DNA of 64,000 nucleotides, from NCBI GenBank assembly GCA_017506865.1, contig JAFCMP010000526.1, positions 679,445 to 743,444 on the forward strand, given 5' to 3'. Origin of the DNA: Tribonema minus. Lineage: Eukaryota > Sar > Xanthophyceae > Tribonematales > Tribonemataceae. The translations under genes were made by a program, and so were the position numbers. Positions 20,901 to 31,920 of this stretch are shown here, piece by piece (the stretch's first letter is position 1; every line of letters begins with the position of its first letter). The notes beneath the pieces are model-generated. The model ran no database searches and was not told the origin of the DNA. It was given only the letters and a program-made list of their open reading frames with translations.

Positions 20901-23900
20901 GCGCACCATCAGGCTTTCATCTTGCCTGTAACCATCTTGGCTGTGCCGTTTTGCATATGCACGGCACAATGTCAACGGACCGCAGAGGGTATACCTGCAG
21001 GCAAGTCTGCCGCATGTATGTATGAATGGCGATCTGCACTCCTGCTGCTGCAACATGACCTGATGCACTGTCACGCTGTTGTGCTTTTTGTGCTGGCGCC
21101 ACTTTCACAGGACCGCGAGATCTCGGTGCTGTCAGGAGGAGAGCTGCAGCGGTTTGCTATTGCGGTGGTGGCGGTGCAAAAAGCGGTGAGCACACGAGCA
21201 GAGTTTATGGCCGTGGCTGACCAGTGAATGCTGTGAGTCGTGGCGGGACGAGTGCGCCAGATAGAGCTTTTTGTGCAACGACGACTGCCCTTTTCTAAGA
21301 AACGAACATGGCGCAGCGCATCACTGCCTGTTCGCCGCTGCCAGTGTTGACCATGACCCTGTGCTCACTACAGTAGTGCCATTTGACAAGGCTGCAGCTG
21401 ACAATCGACGTATTCAAGGGTGTAGATATGGTGACGGAAGATCGTCATTTGGGGACACTGCTGCGACAGCTACTGCCGCTAATCTACTGAAACGTGCTAT
21501 GGTAGTTCAACGTCAAAGTTGACAGGTCATGTGCGAAGCACAACGGAGACGCGTCGCAATAGCGACAGCATCGGCGCATGAAGAACAGCCAGGCTGCATG
21601 GCTGAATAGTTGACACCAAGAATGAAGGCGCAACAAAGGCAGGCATGTAGACTGTAGAAGCGGCTCAGTGAGCAAGAGACACTACGTGACAGGCGGTTGA
21701 GATCACTAGTAGCTGTAGAAGTACATGGCAATACTTGACCTGCTTGCCATAATTCAACACCTGCGGGCGAAGAGGAGGTTCACAAAGCACCCAAAGTGTA
21801 AGTGTGACTCCACTGTTGCTGCACCAACAACAGCGCCAAACATGCCAGCGCTGTTGGCAGCATCGTGCGACTATGTGTGTACAGGGATCTGTGCTGAAGC
21901 GAGAGTTCAGGAGCACCTCTGTACTCTCAACTTCAACTTCTCAATGATCTGACAGTCATCCTGACCTTTGTTGTGACCATGAGAACAAGTCTCCGACTCT
22001 TTCGACCTAAGTCTCGCTCAGGCAGCTGTTGAACTTCAATTTCAAATGCCGTGCTCAATCGTCAGCTGCCGCCTGCCCCCCCCTCTCAGGGTGTATACAT
22101 GTTTGATGAGCCCAGCTCGTACCCGGACGTGAAGCAGCGCCTCAACTTCAACCTCTGCACACGTCAGCGCTCAAACTTGAACTCTTGTTTGCCCCCTCCC
22201 TCCCCCCCCACTGAGGATGTGTACATGTTTGACGAGCCCCGCTCATACCTGGACGTTAAGCACGCCTCAACTTCAACCTCTCCAGATGTCAGTGCTCAAA
22301 CTTCAACCTTGGTCCCCCCCTTCCCCCCCCCTCCCTCCTCCCTCCCTCAGGACGTGTACATGTTTGATGAGCCCAGCTCGTACCTGGACGTCAAGCAGCG
22401 CCTGAGGGCGGCGGCAACGATTCGCGAGGTCGTAGACCCCGCCGGCGCAGGCACGCAGCGCTACGTGCTCGTCGTGGAGCACGATCTGGCCGTGCTCGAC
22501 TACCTCAGCGACTACATCTGCTGTCTCTACGGCACGCCGAGGTAAATCAAAGTCAGAACAGACAACCGGTTGAGGCGGGTTGAGTGTCTCTTTACGGCAC
22601 GTGGGAGGTGAACAAAACGGCGGAGACGTGTTGAGGTTCTGGTATGGCGGCATCAGGACTGCGCTGCGTGCGTGCGTGGCTGCCGCGGTGGCAGCCAGCC
22701 GCATTTGGGGTGTTTGAAGCAGGCGCGAAGATGTGACGCTGCGGCACCAGAACCCTGGTCGTGTGACAGCTGTAGTGTGTCGAGCGTGATCTGTGCGATT
22801 TCATTCTCAGTGCGGCACACCGAGCAGTGGCAGTGGCGTGTCCAGACGCTCTTCCAGCGGTAGCTGTGATGTGATGCGGTTGTTGAACATCACGGTCAGC
22901 AGCAGTGTCAGCTTGTCATGCTACCCGTACCGCGTCGTGTCACCAGCACAGCATCGCGCCAGTGGCGTGCCAGAAGGACGCAGTAGCATGCATGAAGGCA
23001 TCAGGTCTCACCTGCTCAGGCGCAGCGTAGAGTACAATACCTCAACATATTGTCAGCGCAACCATCAACCTTGTGTACTGCTTTCAATGTCTCAGTCACC
23101 TAGCGTGAGCGCAAAAGCACGCATCTCAATCACATGCCAGCGCAACCCCTGAACTCGTCGTCTTTCCGCAAAACCTGAACTTCAACTTGTTGATCTCCCT
23201 GTCGTTCCTGCTGCGTGCAGCGCCTACGGCGTGGTGACCATGCCCTTCAGCGTGCGCGAGGGCATCAACGTCTTCCTGGCGGGCTTCGTGCCGACGGAGA
23301 ACTTGAGGTTCCGCGACACGTCACTCGACTTCAAGATGACCATGACGGCGGAGGAGCTAGGGCAGAGCGACTGCACCGCGCTCTACAACTACCCCAACAT
23401 GACCAAGACAATGCGCTCGCCCAACGGCGCGCAGTTCATACTGCACGTCGAGGCGGGCAGCTTCACCGACTCGGAGATACTGGTGAGTCGGAGTCGGGGT
23501 CAGTGGTACGTGCATCCCTCTGCAATTAATGAGCTGCATGATTTGACTGTAAGGTTGGGCCATGGATCGAAGCACAGTACATACTGCACGTCCATGCGGG
23601 CAGCTTCACCGACTTGGAGATACTGGTGAGTCAGAGTCAGAGTCAGCCCTGTGCGCATCGCTCAACATGCAAATGTTGCGATGCATGATGTAATTGTAAA
23701 GTGATGTTGCCCAACGGCGTGCACTTCATACCGCACTTCACCGACTCGGAGAATTCGTGAGTCAGAGTCGGAGTCAGTGCTGTGCGCGTCGGGCAGCGTG
23801 CGCCTCGAGACGCGCATGACTCAACTGCACGTCAGACGTGTTGCTGTAGGGCATGGGGTGTGGCGCGCTGCTTGCCGAGGCACGCGGCATTGGCGACTTA

Positions 23901-26900
23901 AATGAGACTCGCAGATCTTGGCGAGTCTGAGTCTTCCGTCTGCATTGCCCGGGGGGTACAGGCGACGCATCTGTGACTCAGCTCGATTGCTGTGTCACAA
24001 TGCGGTGCGCGCGTTATGTGCTGCATGTCGGTGCGTGTAGCTTCAAGGACTTCAGGATCTTGATGAATCTGCCTTCCGTACTGCTCAGCGTGCATGGTGA
24101 TGTGCGCTGCGTGCTGGCATTCCCGTGGCAGCTGATCACGCATGTTGAGACAAGACGCATGCGCGTGCTTAGGCGCATGCACAGCACAAAGCTTCGAGGA
24201 AGCGGCAGCACCACAGCAACGCAGAACACTGCTTTCACCTTGAACCTGGGACATTTCAAAGCTCACAAGCTCACCCCGTGTGGTCGCTCGTATGCACATG
24301 TTCAATGAACGATCTACATAGTCACACGAGCACATTTGACATGCTGATGGTCCGTGTTGTGTGTGTTTTTTCCTGAATTACTGCTTCAGGTCTTGCTGGG
24401 AGAGAATGGTACCGGCAAGACCACCTTCATCCGCATGCTGGCGGGCCTGCTCAAGTCTGACGAGCAAGCAGACGCTGAGGCGGAGGGCGACATGGACAAG
24501 GTACATTCGAGAAATCTTTGTTTTGATGCTGCCACAGTGCTCAGCAGCCGTTTGCTCGCTTTGTACCACTTTCCAATGCGTTGGCGTAAGGCAAGTGGGC
24601 ACGCGCAAGAAGGCATGATGCCTTAGAGAGCTCGAAGTTGATGTCACGACGTCGGCCACAGTGCGACTCAGCATGCAAACGCTCAGTGGTTAACTCAGCA
24701 CCAGTGAACCTGAAACCTAATCAGAGCATCGTCAGGAAACATTGCATGCGGCAGTGAGCAGCCTTGTGGTGAAGCCTGCTGTCACCAGCTCTGCACTCAC
24801 CTTCACCATAGTCCACTCACCGTCACCACCGCCTGCCTCCACAACTGCCACAGGCGGACTCACTGGGCGTGCCGACGCTCAGCGTGAGCTACAAGCCGCA
24901 GAAGATATCGCCCAAATTCGAGGGCACGGTGCGGCAGCTGCTGCACAAGCGCATCCGTGACGCGTACGTGCACCCGCAGTTTGTGACGGACGTCCTGCGG
25001 CCGCTCAACATCGAGGACATCATCGACAATGACGTGCAGGTATGTACTGCTTCTTGAAGTTTGCACACGCACCTCCAACCCTACTGGTGACCTCATGCAG
25101 CCCCCACTGCTGGTGCGTGTGTATTCGCCTCAACACAAACCCGCACACACACAAATACATCCACACACACACACACCCGTGCATGTGTGTACTATGTCTT
25201 GAAGTTTGTACCTGATGCTGACCTCATGTAGCCCCGCTGCCAGTGCGTGGCTGTGCCCCTCGACGCACACACACACGTGTGACCCAGTCTTTTCCCGTTT
25301 TAGTGCAACAACCAAACAGTGGTTGATGGTACCCTTTGTCTGCCGAGAATTATTTGCGGTTTACAGGGCCTTCTTGCTTTCAACGCGCCACTGCTATGAA
25401 ATGGCAGTCAGAGCGCCCTGCAGTCTGCTCACTTGGCATTGCTCAATACTGGCAATGGTCAGTATATCGCACATCCAGGACCATTGGTCCAACCGTGACC
25501 AGAGCTTTGATCTTGCATGCTGCTGTGGTGGTTTGCTGCAGAATCTGTCAGGTGGTGAGCTTTGGGTACCTTGTAATGCGCTGCCATGCCTCGAGCGCAG
25601 CTCGCTGCTCGTGTTCTCATTCGGCGTTGCTCAGTACTGGCAATGGTCAGCTCCCTTACATCGCACACCCAGCACCATTGATGGCCTTCAGTCGAACCGT
25701 GACTAGAATTCTGATCGCCTGCAATACTGCCGTGTCGTTCGCTGCAGAATCTGTCGGGTGGCGAGCTCCAGCGCGTGGCCATCACGCTGTGCCTGGGCAA
25801 ACCCGCGGCCATCTACCTGATCGACGAGCCCAGTGCGTACTTGGACAGCGAGCAACGCATCGCGTGCTCAAAGGTATGTCGTTTGAAGTCTTTGCAATGT
25901 TATGACAAGAGAACATGTGTGTGCGCACTACAGCAATATGGGATAGAGGTGAGATCAAGCGCGTTGCTGGACAGTGTGCAGCGTACTTCATGTTTGAAGT
26001 TTTGTTGTGGCGAGCGTTGTGCCCTCCCCTCCCCCCTTCCTATTTGCTGCATGTTTACCACATCGCTTGAAAAGCCTAGCTAGTTTTCCTTAGATGCCAG
26101 TGAATGGTGCCAAGGCCTATGCTGAAGACGCAAGATTGCTTATATACCACAGTTTTTTTGTAATTGCCGCAGTTCACATCGACTGAGCACGTGCCTGCCT
26201 GCGCCCCTCATTACAGCTCATCAACCGGTTCATCATGCACGCCAAGAAGACAGGCGTGTATACCACAGTCTCAGCTTTTGATTGCAGTGTACTCCGACTG
26301 AGCACGTGTCTGCCTGCGCTCCTCTTTGCAGCTCATCAAGCGGTTCATCATGCACGCCAAGAAGACGGCGTTCATAGTGGAGCACGACTTCATCATGGCC
26401 ACGTACCTCGCCGACAGGGTGGTGGTGTACGATGGCCAGCCGGGCATTGAAACCACTGCGCATGCACCACAAAGCCTGCTTACAGGTAGGCAAAAATGTG
26501 GACTTTGGCTTGAGATCGTGTTAGTATTGTGGGACGTAGGGTCTACAACATTGTGTGCAATAGCTTGGTCAAAGCTTGACGGCGGTGTCCTGAAAATGCA
26601 GGCGCCCTATAGTGGTGTCTGCGAAAGGCTTGCATAGCGTACATGTGCTGGGTGTCTGCGTTGGTTCGAAGGCAGTTCAGCGGTGGATGGTGTCAGTTCA
26701 CTGGCAGCTTTCGACATGCAGGCTTGTGAAGTTGCACGGGATGACTGCTTTGTCCTTCCACGTTTTGTCGATGCGTTAGAGTGCCCTACAGCTACCAAGA
26801 TGCGCTGTATGGACAACACCTTGGCGGCACGGCGCGCATGCGTCGCATGTTCTGGGCTGCAGAAGCGGACGCGATCCGTGACGCAATGCGCCGCCATGCG

Positions 26901-27193
26901 CCTTATTTGGTCTCTGGCCGCTTCCACGGCGTCTCTCGCAGCCTGCACTTTGGCGCTTCCTGATCAGTCACGCATTGCCCGCTCACTACCTGGTGCAAGC
27001 ACATGACCCCCGCTTCCACTTCGTCGCGCCCCCCCCCCCCCCAGGCATGAACACCTTCCTGGAGCAGTTGCGCATCACGTTCCGGCGCGACCCCACCAAC
27101 TTCCGCCCGCGCATCAACAAGCCCGACTCCATCAAGGACCGCGAACAGAAGCTTAGCGGCAACTACTTCTTCATGGACGCGTCGGATGACTGA
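17946..27193 (+). CDS. ABCE1: ABCE1/RLI1 ribosome-recycling ATPase, complete, 12 exons
   Basis: Cytosolic iron-sulfur ABC ATPase that splits ribosomes after termination and acts in initiation. Exons: 17946-18038, 18442-18510, 18843-19199, 20097-20231, 21111-21185, 22351-22541, 23221-23482, 24390-24500, 24854-25039, 25748-25873, 26332-26485, 27045-27193. All phases join, giving 635 aa against about 600 in animals. Eight cluster cysteines sit at 24, 29, 33, 37, 63, 66, 69 and 73. NBD1 has GTNGIGKST (118-126), LSGGE (225-229) and [14 protein letters not shown]2 has GENGTGKT (398-405), LSGGE (495-499) and [10 protein letters not shown]. The C-terminus has FRRDP and SGNYFF. No essential residue is missing. 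The extra length includes an acidic insert after NBD2 Walker A ([12 protein letters not shown]). The start lies in ACAAGATGG context. Several introns carry copies of their own exon edges, annotated separately. Confidence 0.97.
19205..19432 (+). repeat. G-rich copies of the ABCE1 exon 3 donor region
   Basis: After the true donor (AACCTCAAG|GTGAGCTTC at 19199) the intron repeats CTCAAGGTGA-like sequence followed by long G runs at about 19262-19302, 19317-19345 and 19376-19408. The 19317 copy also keeps CTTGAGGATACC, a decayed form of the exon's CTCGAGGACAAC. The opposite strand is C-rich. Confidence 0.8.
20010..20040 (+). repeat. Copy of the ABCE1 exon 4 acceptor
   Basis: CTACCCCCGCGCAG followed by GCCATCATCAA duplicates the true acceptor and first codons of exon 4 at 20083-20107, about 75 bp upstream. 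The unit also contains repeated AATACATACGCAT-like sequence. It is a potential alternative 3-prime splice site, but it leads only into intron. Confidence 0.75.
20742..20864 (+). repeat. 24-bp minisatellite in ABCE1 intron 4
   Basis: Five tandem copies of a 24-bp unit containing GATGACATGTGGCAGCGC, with one copy shortened by 3 bp and one carrying two substitutions. Every unit holds the AGCGCTCA octamer or a close variant. There are no unique spacers, so it is not a CRISPR array. Confidence 0.9.
22080..22270 (+). repeat. Two upstream partial copies of ABCE1 exon 6 with acceptors
   Basis: Copies of the exon 6 start lie at 22090-22143 (acceptor CTCTCAG) and 22215-22266 (acceptor-like CACTGAG). 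The true exon starts at 22351. They still read [17 protein letters not shown] and [15 protein letters not shown], a duplicated Walker B and D-loop. Both break off at the same place, just before CAACTTCAACCTCT, and neither has a donor. Each unit ends in a C-rich tract before the next acceptor. Confidence 0.92.
23573..23800 (+). repeat. Downstream copies of the ABCE1 exon 7 end and donor
   Basis: The last 50 or so nt of exon 7 with the donor GAGATACTG|GTGAGTC recur at about 23573-23660 (nearly intact: GGCAGCTTCACCGAC then GAGATACTGGTGAGTC) and at about 23705-23800 (shorter, GAATTCGTGAGTC). A strongly decayed third copy is recognisable around 23985-24065. Divergence grows with distance from the exon. 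Confidence 0.9.
25040..25255 (+). repeat. Duplicated 5-prime part of ABCE1 intron 9
   Basis: Sequence directly after the exon 9 donor (TTCTTGAAGTTTGCAC, then GACCTCATGCAGCCCC) recurs about 155 bp later as GTCTTGAAGTTTGTACC and GACCTCATGTAGCCCC. CA-rich microsatellites follow each copy. Confidence 0.75.
25435..25772 (+). repeat. Duplicated ABCE1 exon 10 acceptor unit
   Basis: A unit of about 190 bp is present twice (about 25435-25567 and 25620-25772). The first copy contains GCTGCAG|AATCTGTCAGGTGG, a copy of the acceptor and the LSGG codons of exon 10, whose true start is 25748. TACTGGCAATGGTCAG and other blocks align between the units. Confidence 0.85.
25957..26000 (+). repeat. Decayed copy of the ABCE1 exon 10 end
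   Basis: GCGTTGCTGGACAGTGTGCA and then TTTGAAG mirror the end of exon 10 (YLDSEQR codons) and the first intron bases, with several substitutions and loss of the donor. Confidence 0.6.
26140..26258 (+). repeat. Upstream copy of the ABCE1 exon 11 acceptor and start
   Basis: A unit of about 117 bp is repeated. The copy has acceptor CATTACAG ending at 26216 followed by about 39 nt reading [13 protein letters not shown]. The true exon ([13 protein letters not shown]) starts at 26332. The shared intron part includes TATACCACAGT and GACTGAGCACGTG. Confidence 0.92.
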
Positions 27194-30100
27194 GTGACTC
27201 GTGCTGAGCACTCTGAGTCGTCCGTCTGTCTGCTAGCTTTGGAATCTACGCCGCCGTCCCGCCTATCACACCTGCCGGTCCTCCCTGTCGTGGCCACATG
27301 GGCTGAGCTCTGACGCAGTGGGCACCGTCGCAGCCTTTGCCAGACAAGCACATCCAACGGGTCGAGGAAACTCGCGGCTGTGGATGAGCTCGTGATCACA
27401 CCCGAACAACACGGTAGCTCACCACGGGGACGTGAGCGACGATGCTGCAGCTGCCACAGAGCTGCATGCTGATGGCAGCGCTCAACTGCAGAGCCAGCTG
27501 AATGGCTACTTTGCAGGTGCCAACTAAGCACCATGAATTGTTGGTATTTGCTCGTTTCTTTCTGCTCGCTGGTTTTGCTGTACACTACTTGCGATGCGCT
27601 GGTGTGCTGTTGGTGTCCCACTGTGACAATGACGCTAGTGGTTGTACGCGTGTCCTTGCCTAGGCTGTTGAAACTGCAGCTCAGGCATGCGAATATCTCA
27701 GTCGTGTGCTTCCGACTGTGTGAGGTGGAATGTGTGCAGCATTTCAGAGCACTGGCGGTTGCCACAGCGACACAGCATCAAATGCCACCTTTTCAGCCAA
27801 AGGCATTGACCTCTAAAGCATGGGCGTTTGTTGGGGCCAGCTCTAGCACATGGCAAAATTAGGTTGGTGCTGGAGCTTGTCAATGTTCAAGCGCCAATTG
27901 AGCAAAAGCAGTAGGTTAGCGCCAGTGCTCTTCATGGCTACAACACCGACCAAGGCGTCCACCATGAGTGCCAATCTGGCGAGGGTCCCCCCATTGCAGC
28001 TTGTGTGTTGCCTGCACAACTGAATGTCAAGGGGATCTTTAGGGCACAATGAGATGGTGTCAACATCCGTTATCTATCGCTCCAGCGATGACCACGAAGG
28101 CTTGCTTGGCATGGCTGGGCATGGCTGGGCATGATGATATGGTGGCAGCGTTTGCCACGACGACAGCAATTGCTAGGTCGAGAGTCTTTCGAGCAAAACC
28201 GACTACAAGAGTCGTAACGTATCATTGACCACCGCTAAGAGAACGGCAGCATCTCCGTCGCTACAATGTACCGGCATAGAAGGCTATGAAACGTTTGAAT
28301 TTGGTGAATATCCCCGCTGTGATGCTCATCTTACTGTACGCCTGAGGCCTCTGATGGATGAGAGATGCGTGCGCTTTTATTGCGATGAGAAACAAGATTT
28401 AGCGATGCACTCGACGTCGCGATGCACAGCGGTCTTCCACGAGGAGGGTCAGAGAGTACCTGCACGACCGTCAACTCAGATTTCGGGCTCCGCTCAATGA
28501 TCAGTTGCGGCGTGCCAGCGCAAGCCTCGCTCCGCTGCACTGCACACGGCAATCAATCGAACTTCAAGTTCCAGCGCAACGGAAAACCGTCACCTGCGAG
28601 GTGAGGGTGCTGCGCCCAAGACACAGTGGACATATTGATCTCAGAGCAGCGGGTCTGCTGTCACGACACGGCCCAACCTGTGCAGGCACAGTAGCAGTAG
28701 GTGTCAGTCTTCTCTGGTCTCGAGTGTGTCAGTCTTCTCTGGTCTCATCTACTGGGACTGCGCTGGCTAGCTCAAAGAGGGTTCTGGTGCCGAGCGTGAC
28801 CTATCCTAGGTGAGAAGGCAGGAGTGAGTGCCAAATTCCACGCGAGAGAAGGTCCAGAAGGGTGCTGTGATGCGGACGCGAGAGGCCAGGTCACTCACCA
28901 GCCCGCTGGATTCGAAGCTGACGCCTCCGTCACCTCACTCCGCACGCACGCACGCCGCTTTTGAGATGGTGTCGCAGGTCAATCGAGAGCTCTGATCTTT
29001 GAACCAGCGTGAGCTGAGCTCGTGGGGGAATCGGGGGCTGCGGGGGGACGGGGGGGGCATGCAGGTTCAACCCGCAGCAGTTGGATTGATGCCTTTGCTC
29101 AGGCATCAATAATTTTTAAGTGTCTGGTACCATGGTCATGTTGCTGTGCTCATCTGCAAGCTCAGCATTGGTCAATGACGTTTTTTATTGTGCTCTCAAG
29201 GGCCACTCTTGCTGTAGTGCTTGACCTGCTTGGACACATGCTACCACTGGCACGCAGACATGCACTGGCAAGAACATAGATGCAGAACATGTAGTGGAGT
29301 GCATGTGCTGTAGAAATTTACAATGTTTGAGAGTATGGGTATTAGCCTCACAGGCGCAGGACGTGCAAGCTTGTGTACTGTGCCCGGACTCGGAGTCGCT
29401 GGCAGCCGATCTGCCAGACCGTTTTGCAGGTGACGCAAACAGCAATGTCACTTAAATGAGTTGAGGCATGCTGCATGACCAAGGCGAAACAATGTCAGGG
29501 AACACCTGGAGAGGCTCTTGGTGCACTTATCATGCTTCAAAAGAAGTATGGCAGCGTTCGCCCTGTGTCCTGAGTCATCATTTGACTGGATCGGGACCAA
29601 CAGCGATATGCATTGCAATTTTTAGTCATTTTGTCACTGGTGGTGGCTAATGTTGAGTGTTGTGCAACCACATTACTTGCCATCAACTAAAGTCACTGAT
29701 GTGCCTAACCTGACATCACAAGAAGAAGTGTGAATGTGTTGACACATCTGGCACAATCACCTGTAGCATACTTGTCCCATGCCTGTACAGTGTTGTAGTC
29801 TTATTATGCAGCTCAAGGTGTGACTTCACACGCACTGGGTGATAGGTCACTCGAGCATGCATGTACTCAGCTGCACATCCCCAAAGTCCTGATGTTGTGT
29901 TGTATATTGTACCTGTACGCTACTTTGCAAACATTGCTGCAGCCAGATGCGGTGAGCGGCATTTTGCAGCTTGCAGTGAGCGATGATCGAAAAGCAATCA
30001 CAGCGTCGTCCCCGGTTCGTGTATGAATACACGATGCCACACATACTTGTGTTGGTATAAGTAGCCCCAACAGAGGCCAACTATTTGGCATGTCGATGCA

Positions 30101-30495
30101 GCTAACTGCATGCAGAAGTTGAGCTTGGCAGCACTCCAGCTGATGCCGCAATGCGCTGTGAGACTCCTAGAATGGGAATCGTCAATCCGCATCAGCATAT
30201 GCTTGCATACTCCTGTACCAAAGCATGAAAATCACACACGGACGAGAGATCATGATGAGGCATGTGCAAACATGCTTCTGCATTTGTCATGCTCTGCAGT
30301 CCATGGTCAAGGCACAATGCTGAGATGCGCTTGTGGCGCGTGTGCGCAGGGCTATGGGGGCACTCTAGGTGCATGTCGGATAGGTGTAGACAGGGTGGAG
30401 TGGGTGGCGGGGGAAGAGTTGATCGTAGATGAAGATGGTGATTTTTGGTGTGTTGTTGGTGGGGGGAGGGGGGTGGGGGGGTTGGGGGTTGGGGT

Positions 30496-30522
30496 GGGGG
30501 GGGGGGGGGGGGGGGGGGGGGG
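30496..30522 (+). repeat. G27 homopolymer within a G-rich tract
   Basis: The tract 30460-30522 is almost pure G with few T or A interruptions on the plus strand. It sits next to decayed GGGCCC-family repeat sequence. Confidence 0.85.
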
Positions 30523-30639
30523 AGGAGCCGGCAGTAAGCTGTCGGCCCCCCCGCCTGCAAGATGGGGCAGCTAAAGGACATAGAACAGGGCACACAAGAC
30601 GTGAGATTTTGTTCTCATAGACGCCGTCGTCCCGTATAT

Positions 30640-30712
30640 GCATGAGGGCCCAGAAACTCCCTCCGGTACAAAAACATGCAATGAGGGCCCAAAGACTCCC
30701 TCCAGTATGATC
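30640..30712 (-). repeat. Two tandem fragments of the GGGCCC repeat family
   Basis: ATGAGGGCCCAGAAACTCCC and ATGAGGGCCCAAAGACTCCC occur about 35 bp apart, each followed by TCCGGTA or TCCAGTA. On the minus strand they match the TACCGGAGGGAGTTTTTGGG box of the longer family members. Confidence 0.75.
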
Positions 30713-31483
30713 CATAGGAGAGCGATGCAGTGCAAGGTGGGACTCAAACCATAACCACTTGCAATCCAAGACTTGCTGCGTTTCTTGAGGACCGCAGAAA
30801 GACCGGAAAACTACCGACGACATCTACTGTTGCCTGCAAGTTAGCCGTGTACGTGGAAGCGGAAACGCCGCTCTGAAGGTCAACGTCGTGACCTAGTCCT
30901 CCGAGCGCGCAGACCTCGAATACGGTTTTTTCCGTTGCGGTACTTCAACAAGTTTAATGTGGATAGGATCGTGCTCGCAATATCCGAGGCTGCAAGCATG
31001 CCAAGTGCCGCTTGTGCAGCGTACAGCGAAGCAACGCCTTGCGCTGGCACGCCTGACTGATCACTGGGCCTCTGTCTTTTTAGAATGGATGCAGCCAAAA
31101 TTTCCTCTTATGCGGTAATGCTCTGCGGCAAAGGGTGTGCATGTGGAAGGTGTCAGAGTCAAATATCGCTGACGCACTGCCGTTGCACCGAGCATGTAGA
31201 ATATCAACGCGGAGCCTTCTACTTTTTTGTCAAAGCAAGCAAACCACACTTGAAGTAAATGAAGAAGTTTCACCGGAAATGAAACGGCTGAAGAGTTGAA
31301 CTTGGAAAATATGAAACGGCAGAAGAGTTGAAGTTGATGTGTGTGTGTCAGTGTATAGAGGCATGATCCTGCGTCACGCATGATGGGCTGGACGCATTGG
31401 TTAAAACGCAGTTACATGAATGTGTAGCAGCCCGTCTCGTGAAGTCAAGTCGGCCAGAAAATTCGACCGCGTCAGACACACCA

Positions 31484-31920
31484 GTAAGTCATGTATTGCG
31501 AGTGGTTATGCTCGTTGACCCAGCCTTCGCTTCCAAAACTAATGGCAAAATCATTCCGGAGGGCTTTGGGCCCTCAGAATGTAACATCGTGCTAACTCAA
31601 AAGTTCGCCGGCTTCAAGGCGCGTAGGGCGCTCCGGGCAATGCCATCGTTGGCTGGTTGATAAGAACAACCATTATTCTTATCCTCCAGCTCGTGAGCTC
31701 GTCGCCAGAACTAATAGGGGGCCCTCCGGGGGCCCCACCATAGCTCACCTTGTTTCACATGCAGCTCTCCAGCCTCGCAGGCGGGGGGGGCCGGCGCAGC
31801 CTGCCGGTCTCCTTCATTCCACCCCCCCCCACCCACCCCCCCCACCCACCCCCCCACCCCCCCTACCCCCCCCCGCCCCACACACACACACCCTCCCTCT
31901 CTGTACACACACCTTCCCAC
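31484..31920 (+). repeat. GGGCCC-family dispersed repeat, copy 1
   Basis: Starts near GCGAGTGGTTATGCTCGT, then TTCCGGAGGGCTTTGGGCCC, GTAGGGCGCTCCGGGC, the near-palindrome GGGGGCCCTCCGGGGGCCCC, and TCACATGCAGCTC followed by G-rich then C-rich tracts. It encodes the short reading IIPEGFGPSE shared with other copies. No transposase or reverse transcriptase is present, so it is non-autonomous if mobile. Confidence 0.8.

Noticed and set aside
27530..28820. Open frames just downstream of ABCE1
   Set aside because: Composition is balanced rather than GC-rich, with no start context, splice sites or motif.
30720..30800. tRNA-like T-arm (GGTTTGAGTCCCAC on the minus strand)
   Set aside because: No matching T-stem, anticodon arm or acceptor stem could be folded around it.
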